A stretch of 64,000 nt of DNA from JADMIH01 sp036399775 (lineage in GTDB: Bacteria; Chloroflexota; Chloroflexia; QHBQ01; JADMIH01): positions 1 to 64,000 of the forward strand of contig DASWMJ010000010.1 in NCBI GenBank assembly GCA_036399775.1. The letters run 5' to 3'. Under the pieces are notes generated by a model, which had not been told where the DNA came from, ran no database searches, and saw only the letters and a list, made by a program, of their open reading frames with translations. A program made the translations under genes and the position numbers. Shown here in pieces: positions 43,075 to 51,981 of the stretch. How positions within the stretch are numbered: position 1 is the first letter of the stretch; the number at the start of each line of letters is the position of its first letter.

Positions 43075-43584
43075 TCATCTCAGGCTATACCTCAAGTGGA
43101 CCGTTCCCCCTTCATTCAACCTTTCAACGTGTATCAGCGTAGCCCTTTCGTCAAACTCCATGCCCCTGAACAGGTCTATCCCCGCCCCGAAGATTAGCGG
43201 CTCGACCGTCAGCCACACCTCGTCCACCAGCCCGCTCTCCAGGAATAGGGCATTTATTTGCGCGCCGCCCGTCAGCACGGCCTCGGTGTAGCCCCGCGCT
43301 TCCAGATCGGCCACTATCCCCTCCGGCGACCTGTCGGTGTACTCAACCGCCCCAGGCATGCTCTCCTTCCCTTCCGGCGTCCTCGTCAACACTACATGCA
43401 GCCTCCCGGGCAGGGGCACAGGTAGGGTCTTGTAAGTGTTATTGCCCAGGATGATGACCCCCGCGCGCTTCGAGGTGTCGAAGAAGAGCTTCTTGTCCTC
43501 CTTCGATGTCCAGTCTACGAAGTGCAATTCGTTGCGGGCGATCTTGCCGTCGAGTGTTACCGCTGCCAGCAGCATTATCTTCAT
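43075..43584 (-). CDS. RibD C-terminal / dihydrofolate-reductase-like protein
   Basis: A 169-aa protein starting MKIMLLAAVTLDGKIARNE, the hallmark opening of RibD C-terminal reductases, with KRAGVIILGNNTYKTLP (NADPH site) and AVLTGGAQINALFLESGLVDEVWLTVEPLIFGAG. Family members reduce pterin or ribosyl-pyrimidine substrates; the exact substrate here is unknown. Its ATG overlaps the stop of the large GH38-like gene by 4 nt, indicating coupling. Confidence 0.9.
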   Translation of the reverse strand: MKIMLLAAVTLDGKIARNELHFVDWTSKEDKKLFFDTSKRAGVIILGNNTYKTLPVPLPGRLHVVLTRTPEGKESMPGAVEYTDRSPEGIVADLEARGYTEAVLTGGAQINALFLESGLVDEVWLTVEPLIFGAGIDLFRGMEFDERATLIHVERLNEGGTVHLRYSLR

Positions 43585-46277
43585 CCTACGCCACCTCCAT
43601 CCTGGGCGAACTCGATTAGCAACGTTTCGATAGCGTGCGGCCTGACCTCAAACACTGCTCGGACACCCTCACCGGCCGCGTGCTCCTCCTCCGCATAAAT
43701 TTCCAGGCGCTCAACCGGTCTCTCCATCAAGTCGCAACGCCACACGGCGGCTACCGGGCCGCCAATCGCCATCTTGATAAGGCGTTGTAGTCCCAGCATG
43801 TCCCACAACCTCACAATTAAGCCACGTCCATCATGTCTTGGCCGTACCGCCAGCAGCTTCATGTTGCTATGAGCCACAATTGGAAGCTGGGTTGTATTCA
43901 GGGTCTTGTCCGGTAACGGAAAGAGGTTGGCGATAGTGCCATACTCGTAAGCCCACACCTTACCATGCCTCCAATCTCCCACGTGCGGCAACAGCCTGAT
44001 ACGAAAGCGGAAATCACCTTCGAGCCACTGAGGGAAATTAGTGCCCCACTGTGTATTGGACAGGTGCGCGTATATGGCCGGCTCCCTCGGCACCCGCTCC
44101 GGCTCGAAGCGGAAGATGCCCGTATTGCCGATAGACACCAGGGGCATATCAACGGGCATCACCGACATGCCAACCCTGTCGTCCGACGCATCTATCCAGC
44201 CGTCAACGCACCACAAGCTGCGGTTCGCCCCCTCCGCTATATCTCGCGCCGGGTCTATGACCGACCCCACCTGCCCCAACCTGAAACTTGGCTTTGGCAG
44301 ATTGAGCGGGAAGGGCACGACTGTGCTCTCGGCCAGTGGAGTGGCTTCCTTCCCCTGGATGACGTACTCGATATCCAGGTAGGGGTTATCTCCTGCAAGG
44401 CTAAACTCTATGCTTATCGTTTGCCCCGGAAGCTCGGTACACCCCGCATTACTCGACATAATCTTACCACCAGTCAGGTGAAGCGCCTGCCCGCCCGTCC
44501 CCTGGCTTTTCCTCACCTGGAAGTTGCGCGCATATGCGGTGAGGTGGGCCAGGTCTTCCGGGTAGCCCTCCTTGCCGAAGTCCTGCACGAACCAGGGCTG
44601 GAAGAACCGCCCATATGCCCGCATGAACTCCGCTATATCCGCCGCCGAATAGATGTCGTACCTGTATCCGCCGAACGGCTCATCGGTCGTCTTATCCACC
44701 CACTCTCGCCCATTGCGCTTGTCCACCAGCGAGACGATACCACCACTCGCCGGGTCAACCTCTACGCGCAGGTAATCATTCTCGATTACGTTTCGCTGAC
44801 CATCTTCTATATGTAAAGCAGCGCCCGGCGACTGAAGTCGCGGGCTACGCATACGAAGTCCGCCTGCGCGGACTCTCTGGATAGAGTAGTCGCCGAAGGG
44901 TGACCCTTCGCTACGCTCAAGGGCATGCTTTGTAATCGTTGCCCGCGAATTTATTCGCCGGGCGGTCTCACCACCGCGTGTGATGTCTATTCCGGTAATT
45001 TTTTTCAGTCGCCCGGCAAGGCTAATCGGAGAGCTATCAGCCGGACTCGATGTTTTCAGCTCCGAGTAGCTTTCGCTCACTGCTCCTGATAACACTTCTA
45101 GCGCCTTATCCAAAGCCGCCTCGGCTTTATCCACGTAAGCGGCCTTTGCCCGCCACGACTCCTCAAGCCTCATGTACGGCTCGCTCTGTCTCGCTTCACG
45201 GAAGCTTTCGCCATATACCCTCTTGATTGTAGATTTCACGTCCAGTCCCCAGGTATGCTCGCTGAAGAGCATCAACTCCTCGTAAGCCTGGTCGATATGG
45301 GGAGCGATCTTTCGGGCAAGCGGGAAGTCTCCTCCATCCTGGCGCACATGGGGCCACTCCAGCGTGGCCGCCAGCATCTCCAACGCCAGCAACTTGCCAC
45401 GCAATTCCCTCACCCGCGCCACCTCACGCGGCATCGTGCCCACCCCGTGTATCCAGGTATCCGCCAGGTCATAGGGCACCACCGGCAGCCCCGCCAACTG
45501 CTCCGGGCGCGCCAGCAACGACTCAGCGAAATCGCCTAGCTCGCCGAACACCAACTCGACACCGGGAGCGTGCTCTGCTACGTGGTCACGCATTCTCCGC
45601 AGGTCCTCCGGCGAGTGCGGCCCGTGATTCTCAAGCGTCTGCTGCACCGCCAGCCACGTATCAAGCTCCCAGTCAGCCGGGGGCAAGAGGGAGGTGCCAT
45701 ACCCGCCGGGAGAGTAGCAGGTGAGCAGCCGCGCCCCGTCCGGACCCTCCCACCAGAAGAGGCGGGGCACATGGGGCGGGTGGCTACCCGGATTGCAGCC
45801 CAGGTGCAGGAACTTTACGCCCGCCCTCGCCAGCATCGAGGGCAATATCCATGTGTGACCCGGCACGTCCGTCTGCTTCGCGCCCGACGGATATGGCCCG
45901 AACTCCTCCGATAGCGACCTCGATATGTGCAGCCCACGCACCATATCTTCCAGCCCGCAGAACGCCGTGTGCGTAGTGAAAGGCCAAACGTGCCAGTGGA
46001 GCCTCCCCGCCTCCACCAGCTTGCGGGCCGCGTCCCGCCTTTCCTGGGGCAGCGCAGGGTCGTGCAATAACTGTTTCAAGGGCCAGGAGGGCAGCGTCCA
46101 GTTGTATCTCAGACCCTCAGGCTCCCCGGCCGTCGCCTCCATCACCTCCCGCACCGCGTCGAACATCTGCCCGGTGTATAGCGACATCACCCTGTCCGGC
46201 AGGTCCGTGAACCCCAGGTCGAAATGCGTCTTGAACACCACTACTACCCGCCGCAGGGACCGCCCGCTACCCTCCAT
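43581..46277 (-). CDS. GH38-like / DUF5054-type glycosidase
   Basis: An 898-aa protein; AAGGAG precedes the ATG. The N-terminal barrel begins VVVFKTHFDLGFTD and has LHWHVWPFTTHTAFCG and AKQTDVPGHTWILP, the pattern of DUF5054/GH38 alpha-mannosidase relatives (His and Asp for zinc). The C-terminal half is the usual beta-sandwich (NDYLRVEVDPASGGIVSLVDKRNG). Around residues 425-485 an insertion (from about GRLKKITGID to RSPRLQSPG) is encoded by dispersed repeat DNA at 44816-44990, in frame. Without it the two halves join naturally. No signal peptide is seen. It may still fold, but activity is uncertain. Confidence 0.82.
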   Translation of the reverse strand: MEGSGRSLRRVVVVFKTHFDLGFTDLPDRVMSLYTGQMFDAVREVMEATAGEPEGLRYNWTLPSWPLKQLLHDPALPQERRDAARKLVEAGRLHWHVWPFTTHTAFCGLEDMVRGLHISRSLSEEFGPYPSGAKQTDVPGHTWILPSMLARAGVKFLHLGCNPGSHPPHVPRLFWWEGPDGARLLTCYSPGGYGTSLLPPADWELDTWLAVQQTLENHGPHSPEDLRRMRDHVAEHAPGVELVFGELGDFAESLLARPEQLAGLPVVPYDLADTWIHGVGTMPREVARVRELRGKLLALEMLAATLEWPHVRQDGGDFPLARKIAPHIDQAYEELMLFSEHTWGLDVKSTIKRVYGESFREARQSEPYMRLEESWRAKAAYVDKAEAALDKALEVLSGAVSESYSELKTSSPADSSPISLAGRLKKITGIDITRGGETARRINSRATITKHALERSEGSPFGDYSIQRVRAGGLRMRSPRLQSPGAALHIEDGQRNVIENDYLRVEVDPASGGIVSLVDKRNGREWVDKTTDEPFGGYRYDIYSAADIAEFMRAYGRFFQPWFVQDFGKEGYPEDLAHLTAYARNFQVRKSQGTGGQALHLTGGKIMSSNAGCTELPGQTISIEFSLAGDNPYLDIEYVIQGKEATPLAESTVVPFPLNLPKPSFRLGQVGSVIDPARDIAEGANRSLWCVDGWIDASDDRVGMSVMPVDMPLVSIGNTGIFRFEPERVPREPAIYAHLSNTQWGTNFPQWLEGDFRFRIRLLPHVGDWRHGKVWAYEYGTIANLFPLPDKTLNTTQLPIVAHSNMKLLAVRPRHDGRGLIVRLWDMLGLQRLIKMAIGGPVAAVWRCDLMERPVERLEIYAEEEHAAGEGVRAVFEVRPHAIETLLIEFAQDGGGVG
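44816..44990. repeat. Dispersed repeat inserted in frame in the GH38-like gene
   Basis: Contains GCGACTGAAGTCGCGGGCTA, GAAGTCCGCCTGCGCGGACT and GAAGGGTGACCCTTCG, three adjacent short palindromes typical of mobile hairpin elements. The frame stays open for roughly 58 codons. The translated stretch has no counterpart expected in the family. Confidence 0.7.
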
Positions 46278-46347
46278 GCGCCTCTCCTTGTCTCAACTCG
46301 TAACGCATTCTAATTGGCACGCATATGAACGGTCAAGACCCGGCCTG

Positions 46348-46414
46348 ATAAGTCATAAATAAAGAGCTTTGCTGGAGGCTTAGCCCTCAGCAAAGCTCTT
46401 TATTTATGACTTAT
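46348..46414 (-). terminator. Long-stem terminator after the ComQ-like gene
   Basis: Arms of about 30 nt (46348-46378 and 46385-46414) pair perfectly except for one bulged G, with a 6-nt loop. The AT-rich flanks pair too, giving T-runs on both strands, so it can work in both directions. Confidence 0.8.
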
Positions 46415-46421
46415 ATCTCCC

Positions 46422-47552
46422 TTACCCGGAGGCAATCAGGTGCCCCAGCAGGCGGCGCGCCCCCGGACGCAACTCCTCCAACTCCTCTATAGTCTCAAGC
46501 GCGTTTTGCCTGTGGACTTCCATCACAAGCTGGGCGAACTGCACCCCGCCCGCCTCTACTACCGCCCGCCTCTGCTCTTCTTCGCCAATACCGTCCTCGC
46601 CTCCGAATGCGCGTTGGAGGGCGTTCGGTTTAGGCGCTTCATCGCGCAAGGTGAATACTATGGGCAGCGTCCGCTTGCGGAGCGCCACATCCGTCTTGCG
46701 CTCGATCTCTACCCCGCCGTTGCCTTCTTCCAGAGGCAACACGTCCTGTATATCATTGATGATTTGCGCTATGCCGCCCATCGCCTTACCGAACTTTGCC
46801 AGCAAATCGACTACCTGCCTGTCTGCGCCCGACATGAGCGCACCCATCCGGCATGCCCCGCTTATCAGCGTGCCCGCCTTCAACTCGGTAACGCGCACGC
46901 TCATCTCAAGGTCTACTTCCCCCGCGCCCATCCTGCCGTACAGCATATCAAGGTGCTGGCCCACAGCAGCGTCCACCAGCATCTCCTGGAGAGCGCCAAG
47001 CGCGGCCAACGCCCTCTCTCTATTGTTGCCTCGCGCTGCCTTGAGCAAAACCTGTTGCGCCATGACCAGCATCAGGTTGGCGGTGTTCAGCGCCTGCCCC
47101 GACCCGTATTGCCGGACGATAGGGCTGGGGTCGCCGTCGGTTATCTCGTCGAGCAGGTCGGCGGCTGCCATAGCGATCTCAACGGCCACAGCCGCAGGCA
47201 CCGCTTCCTTCCAGGTGTCCCACCCCTCCTGTCCCACCGCCGCCTGGTAGCATGCTATTACGTACAGGGGCCACCTGGGCGTAAGCGCAGGTTGTGACTC
47301 GCCCTCCTCAGCAGGGAGCAGCAACGTCTCATGCATCACCTTGCCGGGGGCCGAGAGCGCCATCTTGCCCATCTGTATCAGCGTGGGCGGCAACTGCCCG
47401 GCATACCCAAGCAGGCTCTCCCGCAGCGCATGGTCTACAGCCGCCAGGATGGCTGCCTGGCCGACCGGCTCCCCGGCATAGCCCTGCTCGCCGCTTGCGT
47501 GCTGCGACGCCTCAGCCTCGCGCCCGTCTCGCGGCATACCGGTCATATCCAT
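46422..47552 (-). CDS. ComQ-like polyprenyl-synthase family protein
   Basis: A 376-aa class I isoprenoid-synthase fold, all-helical. The first Asp-rich motif reads LLDEITDGD (DExxD where typical synthases have DDxxD). The second is GGIAQIINDIQDV (NDxxD), followed by DVALRKRTLPIVFTL, the KxTLP phosphate-binding region. NDxxD in the second motif occurs in ComQ, which prenylates the tryptophan of the ComX pheromone. Two small ORFs with a near-terminal Trp lie just upstream on the same strand. GAGG stands before the ATG at 47546; the ATG at 47552 is also possible. A general prenyl-diphosphate synthase is the alternative. Confidence 0.7.
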   Translation of the reverse strand: MDMTGMPRDGREAEASQHASGEQGYAGEPVGQAAILAAVDHALRESLLGYAGQLPPTLIQMGKMALSAPGKVMHETLLLPAEEGESQPALTPRWPLYVIACYQAAVGQEGWDTWKEAVPAAVAVEIAMAAADLLDEITDGDPSPIVRQYGSGQALNTANLMLVMAQQVLLKAARGNNRERALAALGALQEMLVDAAVGQHLDMLYGRMGAGEVDLEMSVRVTELKAGTLISGACRMGALMSGADRQVVDLLAKFGKAMGGIAQIINDIQDVLPLEEGNGGVEIERKTDVALRKRTLPIVFTLRDEAPKPNALQRAFGGEDGIGEEEQRRAVVEAGGVQFAQLVMEVHRQNALETIEELEELRPGARRLLGHLIASG

Positions 47553-47666
47553 ACCTCATTATAAGCGAAACATGGGTCACCCCGGATTCTATATTCGCGC
47601 CTGCTTCATGCGCAAAGAACTCGTACTCTACTCCCCAGCCCCTTCTGCGTGCGAGGAGGGACTTTC

Positions 47667-47780
47667 AATAAATGAAAAAGCAGAAACCGGGCGACTGCGC
47701 CGCCCGGTTTCTGCTTTTTTCATTTATTTGAACTTAGAGTATTAAGCCTGGTCAAGCGTAAATCTTAATTTTGAGTTGAG
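47667..47780 (-). terminator. Long-stem terminator with conserved box, copy A
   Basis: Between the ComX-like gene 1 and the ComQ-like gene. The hairpin (47667-47729) has arms of about 27 nt around a GCGCAGTC-type loop (AGAAACCGGGCG / CGCCCGGTTTCT core). On the minus strand it is preceded by AATTAAGATTTACGC, TTGACCAGGC and GTTCAAA, a box shared with the elements at 56517 and 60170. Confidence 0.8.
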
Positions 47781-47785
47781 GTCGC

Positions 47786-47986
47786 TTAGGCCCAGCTACC
47801 CATGATGCGGTCGGCCGATAATGCACACGTGCCAACCGAGCCGCCGCTCTGCCACGCGAAAGAGTTGAGCGAGCGATGCTCGGCGCGGGTTATCAAGCCC
47901 ATCTTCGCCAGGCCGTTGGTCTTCTCGGATACATTTGCGCCTTTTAGCGCCTGCCGTGCCATCTTCTCTAGTGTGTTCAGGTTCAT
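47786..47986 (-). CDS. ComX-like pheromone precursor 1 (putative)
   Basis: A 66-aa ORF with AAGGAG before the ATG. N-terminal half: MNLNTLEKMARQALKGANV ... AEHRSLNSFAWQSGG, nearly the same as in the second small ORF. The C-terminus is variable and ends ADRIMGSWA, with Trp next to last. ComX precursors have the same size (about 55-75 aa), a conserved leader and a variable C-terminus with one prenylated Trp 1-4 residues from the end. It has its own promoter (48153-48181) and terminator and lies directly upstream of the ComQ-like gene. A bacteriocin-like precursor is the main alternative. Confidence 0.65.
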   Translation of the reverse strand: MNLNTLEKMARQALKGANVSEKTNGLAKMGLITRAEHRSLNSFAWQSGGSVGTCALSADRIMGSWA

Positions 47987-48152
47987 TGTAGTGGTACTCC
48001 TTATATGTGATAATTGGCTTCGGGACGCACGACAATATAGGGCTTGTTATAGCCTGCTTATTATCTCTTTCCCTTGGCCTTCTTCGGTTGGTGCGCTCTG
48101 CCTCTAAGAGACTCATGGAGGTCCTGTATATATACACCAGGACTGCACCAGG

Positions 48153-48181
48153 ATTATAGCTGGCGATCCAGGCTGGGTCAA
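48153..48181 (-). promoter_or_regulatory. Promoter of ComX-like gene 1
   Basis: On the minus strand TTGACC (48176-48181), a 17-nt spacer and a perfect TATAAT (48153-48158). The leader of about 160 nt contains the hairpin GTCCTGGTGTATATATACAG-GAC (48121-48143). Confidence 0.75.
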
Positions 48182-48285
48182 TAGTCCAGTGTGGTACTTC
48201 CAGCGATAAAGGTCATACCATAAGTACCATAGCAGCCTGATGCTATACGCGGCAGTTTTATGAGGGGAAGTTGCGGGAAAATAGA

Positions 48286-48342
48286 CAAAACAAACCCCAG
48301 GCCACCCATCCCACCCTGCTCCGGGATGTTTGTAGCCTGGGG
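48286..48342 (-). terminator. Terminator of ComX-like gene 2
   Basis: On the minus strand CCCCAGGC...CATCCC pairs with GGGATG...GCCTGGGG (48295-48342), followed by TTTGTTTTG (48286-48294). It lies 24 nt after the stop of the 72-aa ORF and separates the two peptide genes. Confidence 0.75.
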
Positions 48343-48365
48343 CGTGAAAACCTCTTATCTTGTGC

Positions 48366-48584
48366 TTAGAACCAAATTCTGTTAGGCCGGACCATAGCGT
48401 AGGTGCCTGCGGCGGCTCCGCCGTCGGCCTGTACGTTAGCGGCGATCTGCCACGAAAGCGACGCAAGCGAGCGATGTTCTGCCGGGCTGAGGTAGCCATT
48501 GACCGCCATCATATTGCTCTTCTCAACGATGTTCGTGCCCTTCAGCGCCTGCCGTGCCATCTTCTCCAGTGCGTTCAAGTTCAT
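48366..48584 (-). CDS. ComX-like pheromone precursor 2 (putative)
   Basis: A 72-aa ORF; AGAGGAG precedes the ATG at 48584, and longer in-frame readings lack an SD. N-terminus MNLNALEKMARQALKGTNI and AEHRSLASLSWQ match precursor 1; the C-terminus differs and ends YAMVRPNRIWF, again with Trp next to last. Conservation of the leader with divergence of the tail is what is expected of paralogous peptide signals processed by the same machinery. A promoter at 48783-48811 and a terminator at 48286-48342 make it an independent unit. Confidence 0.65.
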   Translation of the reverse strand: MNLNALEKMARQALKGTNIVEKSNMMAVNGYLSPAEHRSLASLSWQIAANVQADGGAAAGTYAMVRPNRIWF

Positions 48585-48782
48585 CGTAGTGCTCCTCTGG
48601 TAGTGCGAATGCTCCCGACACGAATGTCCAGCCATCTGTAAAGAAATAGCTGCTAAGTGCTCAGTTCGGGATGTATAACTTGGCGCAGAGTATAACTCTG
48701 CCCCCTTTGTAGTATGTAGCCCGGCACCGACCTCAACCAAAGCACTACTGGCTTTATAAGGCGCATGCCTACCACGCCGGTA

Positions 48783-48811
48783 AGCATACCAATTTACATA
48801 AGCAGAGTCAA
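48783..48811 (-). promoter_or_regulatory. Promoter of ComX-like gene 2
   Basis: On the minus strand TTGACT (48806-48811), 17-nt spacer, TATGCT (48783-48788). The leader (about 190 nt) contains the hairpin GCAGAG TATAA CTCTGC (48685-48701). The rest of the gap 48585-48947 shows no gene. Confidence 0.55.
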
Positions 48812-48947
48812 TAGTAGTTGGGAAAATGAGTAGGAAAAAAGTCCTAATTACGGCAAATTACGTAGTACCTATAGGCTACTACTTTTCCGCACATAACCGG
48901 CAACAATCGATAAGAAAAAGCACGGGGGGGCTGTGCCTGCTAAGCCC

Positions 48948-51761
48948 TTAGCCTACCAGCGCAGGCTGTTGCTCCATCTCTGCCAGTTCGGGTTGGTCCT
49001 TGAGGAGGCGTATAAAGGTGGTGACCACCTGCGGGTCGAATTGCCTGCCCGCGAACCGTTTCAACTCCGCAACCGCTTCGTTATGGCCCAGGGCCTTGCG
49101 ATACACGCGGTCTTCAGTCATCGCGCCGTAGGCGTCTACCGCAGCGATGATGCGCGCCCCGATGGGGATTTCCTCTCCGGCCAAACCATCAGGGTAGCCC
49201 GTGCCGTCGAATCGCTCCTGGTGGTGCCTGATTATCGGTACTACGCCTTGCAACGCCCCCACCGACTGCACGATGCGCGCGCCGATCTGCGCGTGCTGCT
49301 TGATGATCTCGTATTCCTCGTCGGTGAGCTTGCCGGGCTTGTTGAGTATGGCGTCAGGTATGCCAATCTTGCCCACGTCGTGCAGGATAGAGCCTAGCCT
49401 GATATTTTCTACTTCGTGCCTGGGTAGCGCCAGCGCCTGGGCGAGGGCCACCGCCCGGTCCGTTATCTTCTCGCAATGGTTGATCGTGTAAGTATCCTTG
49501 GCTTCGATGGCGTGAGCCAGGGCCGTAATCGTGTCGAGGAGCGCCTGCTCGCGCGCCTCGTAAAGCTGGGCGTTGTATATAGCAAGCGCCGCCTGGCTCC
49601 CCATTGTGGTGAGGAGCGACAGGTCATCCTTTGTGAAGCGCTCGCCCGTCTTCTTGCCGCCCAGGCACAGCACCCCTACGAAGCGCGAACGCGTCCATAG
49701 CGGCACCCCCAGGAACGATCTTATCGCCTCGAGGTCCGCTCCATTACTCCTATAACCGTTGGGAGAGTGATGCCCCAGCCGGGCAGTGTCCTCATCAGCA
49801 GAAATATTCTTGCGGACCGGGTCTACCGTAGCGAACGGCCCCGTCTTGAGCATGGTTTCAGGGTCAACCGGCCCGTATGCATTTCCGTGCAGATAAATTA
49901 GCTGAGTAGCTGTGCCCGGCTGGTGCAGGTTGATGCCTATATGCGACAGCTCGCTCTCGATACCCAGCAGCATCCAGTCGGCGTAATCGCCGAACTTCGT
50001 GTAGGGCACAAGGTATACGTTTTTCACCGTTCCCTTCTGAACGTGAGCATAGGCACGTTCCCTATCGTAGTGGTTGCGCCCTTCTTCGAGGGATGCCGTT
50101 CGCATCTCCGGCGATGTCTCCAACCCAATGGCTTCGAGGTGCCCGAAATCGAGGCGGGAAGGTGACGTGCTATCGTCCGGTTGTTCCGCGAGCAGCAGTA
50201 TCCCACAGGTGAGGTTCATCAGGCGGCATGTGCGCTCGACAAGCTGGTCAGACAGCACCTGGAGGTTCTGCTCGGCAGCCAGTTGCGTGCTGAACGAAAG
50301 CAGCGCTTCCTTGTAATCATATGCGTCGTGGTAGATATAGCGGTCCACCAGGCGCTCTATGCGTCTTTGCGCGTACCCAAATGAGATGGCTATTATGAAA
50401 ACGAACACACCGAAGCCGATCAAGCCAAGCTCGCTCTGCACCCACCCCGTGGGCACCGCCGCGCCTATAAACGCCGCTACTACAGAGAAAACCAGCAATA
50501 TGCTGAAGCCCATCACCAGGTACACCACGCTGCGCCGTACGAAGCTTCGCACGCCCAGCAACTGATTCTGTGTGATGGCATACGCAAACGCCAGGGGCAT
50601 AATACCCAGGGCCAGCGATGACAGTTCCCAGGAGACCAGCGCGTGCTCAAACAGGGCAGCCGGTATGAGCGCGAGCAACAACGGCGGGCCTACGGCGAAC
50701 GTTGTACCACCCAGCAGCAGCACCAATTGCTGCCTGACTTCGGGCGACGGCTCGGCGACCAGTGAGCGGCTGAGGCTTGCCAAACCCGCAGCGACACACC
50801 CCGCGATGTAGAGATAAAGCATCGGCCTGACCCACTGATAATCGCTTGCATGCCCGGCCAGCACCCACAGGTAAGCCGCCAGCATCAGAGTGCCTGTTCC
50901 CAGCATCGTCCAGATGATGGTTGAATGGCTTTTGGCCGTCTTGCCGATACGCACGGGGAAATTGAAGAAGAAGAACGCGAATGAAGTAGACCATGCCAGC
51001 ATAGTTGCGAACATCAACCCCAGCGCCCAGCCGTGTAGCAAGACCGTCGCGTTGATCAAAGCGAGGGCGGTGGCTGTGGTAATGCAAAAAACGTAGAAGG
51101 CTGATGCTGCCGTGCGCTGCCTGGCCTTCACGTACACGGGGCCGCCCACCCCCACAAATATCAGGCCCAACAGCGCGAAGCCCCACCGCACAAGCGGGCT
51201 GCCGCCACTTATATTCGCTGTGCTGACACGTATCGGCTGGGAACCGGCGAGGGCATCTGCTTTCATGATCTCCAGCACTTTTGCACCATTGAAATCAATC
51301 TCGCCCGGTGCGTTGCCGTTTGGCGCGATATAGGGCAGCGCATCGCCCCCGACTATTATATCGCCTGGCCGCACGCCCGCATCGAAGCTCAAGCCTGCGG
51401 GCACTACCGACGTGACTACCCATTGCCCGTTGGCGTCGGGCCGCGCGCTCAAGCCTACATTGGCATTGCCGGTGCTCACATAGAGCATCAAGGCAAGCAC
51501 CACGATATATAGCACGCTCACGATGATTACGACGAGGAGACGGAAGCGTTCCAGCATCGAGGCCCTGTTGAGGTTTGTGGTATGGGTAGTAGACGTAGGC
51601 CGCTCCAAAGCGTTTACTCCTACAGACCGCGCATGGCTCCTCTGCACGGTCGATTCTACGCTGCCTTCAAGACGCTTCGCCTGACCGGCGTTGCCTTCTG
51701 GCCCACCCCTGCGGTTACCCAGCGTGCCTGCTGTTCTTCCCATTGGTTGCGAATACTTCAT
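48948..51761 (-). CDS. ComP-like membrane sensor with PDZ loop, GAF and HD-GYP output
   Basis: A 937-aa protein. After a polar start (1-68) comes a membrane segment (about 73-95) and an outside PDZ-like domain (about 100-190, GLSFDAGVRPGDIIVGGDAL). Then follow about nine membrane segments to residue 465 and FGYAQRRIERLVDRYIYHDAYDYKEALLSFS, a linker typical of ComP-type kinases. The cytoplasmic part is a GAF domain (about 490-725) and an HD-GYP domain (about 740-915) with HDVGKIG (H794-D795) and HHQERFDGTGYPDG (GYP at 855-857). HD-GYP hydrolyses c-di-GMP. So the sensor matches ComP while the kinase is replaced by a phosphodiesterase. The start is uncertain; M69 is an alternative. It precedes the peptide and ComQ-like genes on the same strand. 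Confidence 0.85.
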   Translation of the reverse strand: MKYSQPMGRTAGTLGNRRGGPEGNAGQAKRLEGSVESTVQRSHARSVGVNALERPTSTTHTTNLNRASMLERFRLLVVIIVSVLYIVVLALMLYVSTGNANVGLSARPDANGQWVVTSVVPAGLSFDAGVRPGDIIVGGDALPYIAPNGNAPGEIDFNGAKVLEIMKADALAGSQPIRVSTANISGGSPLVRWGFALLGLIFVGVGGPVYVKARQRTAASAFYVFCITTATALALINATVLLHGWALGLMFATMLAWSTSFAFFFFNFPVRIGKTAKSHSTIIWTMLGTGTLMLAAYLWVLAGHASDYQWVRPMLYLYIAGCVAAGLASLSRSLVAEPSPEVRQQLVLLLGGTTFAVGPPLLLALIPAALFEHALVSWELSSLALGIMPLAFAYAITQNQLLGVRSFVRRSVVYLVMGFSILLVFSVVAAFIGAAVPTGWVQSELGLIGFGVFVFIIAISFGYAQRRIERLVDRYIYHDAYDYKEALLSFSTQLAAEQNLQVLSDQLVERTCRLMNLTCGILLLAEQPDDSTSPSRLDFGHLEAIGLETSPEMRTASLEEGRNHYDRERAYAHVQKGTVKNVYLVPYTKFGDYADWMLLGIESELSHIGINLHQPGTATQLIYLHGNAYGPVDPETMLKTGPFATVDPVRKNISADEDTARLGHHSPNGYRSNGADLEAIRSFLGVPLWTRSRFVGVLCLGGKKTGERFTKDDLSLLTTMGSQAALAIYNAQLYEAREQALLDTITALAHAIEAKDTYTINHCEKITDRAVALAQALALPRHEVENIRLGSILHDVGKIGIPDAILNKPGKLTDEEYEIIKQHAQIGARIVQSVGALQGVVPIIRHHQERFDGTGYPDGLAGEEIPIGARIIAAVDAYGAMTEDRVYRKALGHNEAVAELKRFAGRQFDPQVVTTFIRLLKDQPELAEMEQQPALVG

Positions 51762-51951
51762 CGTGGTATATAGAAGATATTAATATAACTAAAAAGGCGA
51801 CAATTTTGAAACGCACGCTCTCTATCGTTTTGCCCCTGGTTACCCGCTTTACCGGCAAACGTGTTCTGTTTCCGCACTATGCGCCCGTAAATACGCAAAT
51901 CAACCTCATAAAGTGATTCTAAATGTAGTAAGCCCATTTGATAGTATGTTG

Positions 51952-51981
51952 ATTATACCAACCTGTTATCTCATAACACAA
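51952..51981 (-). promoter_or_regulatory. Possible promoter of the ComP-like sensor gene
   Basis: On the minus strand TTGTGT (51976-51981), 18-nt spacer, perfect TATAAT (51952-51957), with a leader of about 185 nt. The rest of the 485-nt divergent gap (51762-52246) is AT-richer and shows no gene. TATAAT at 52206-52211 may serve the rhodanese gene. Confidence 0.45.
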
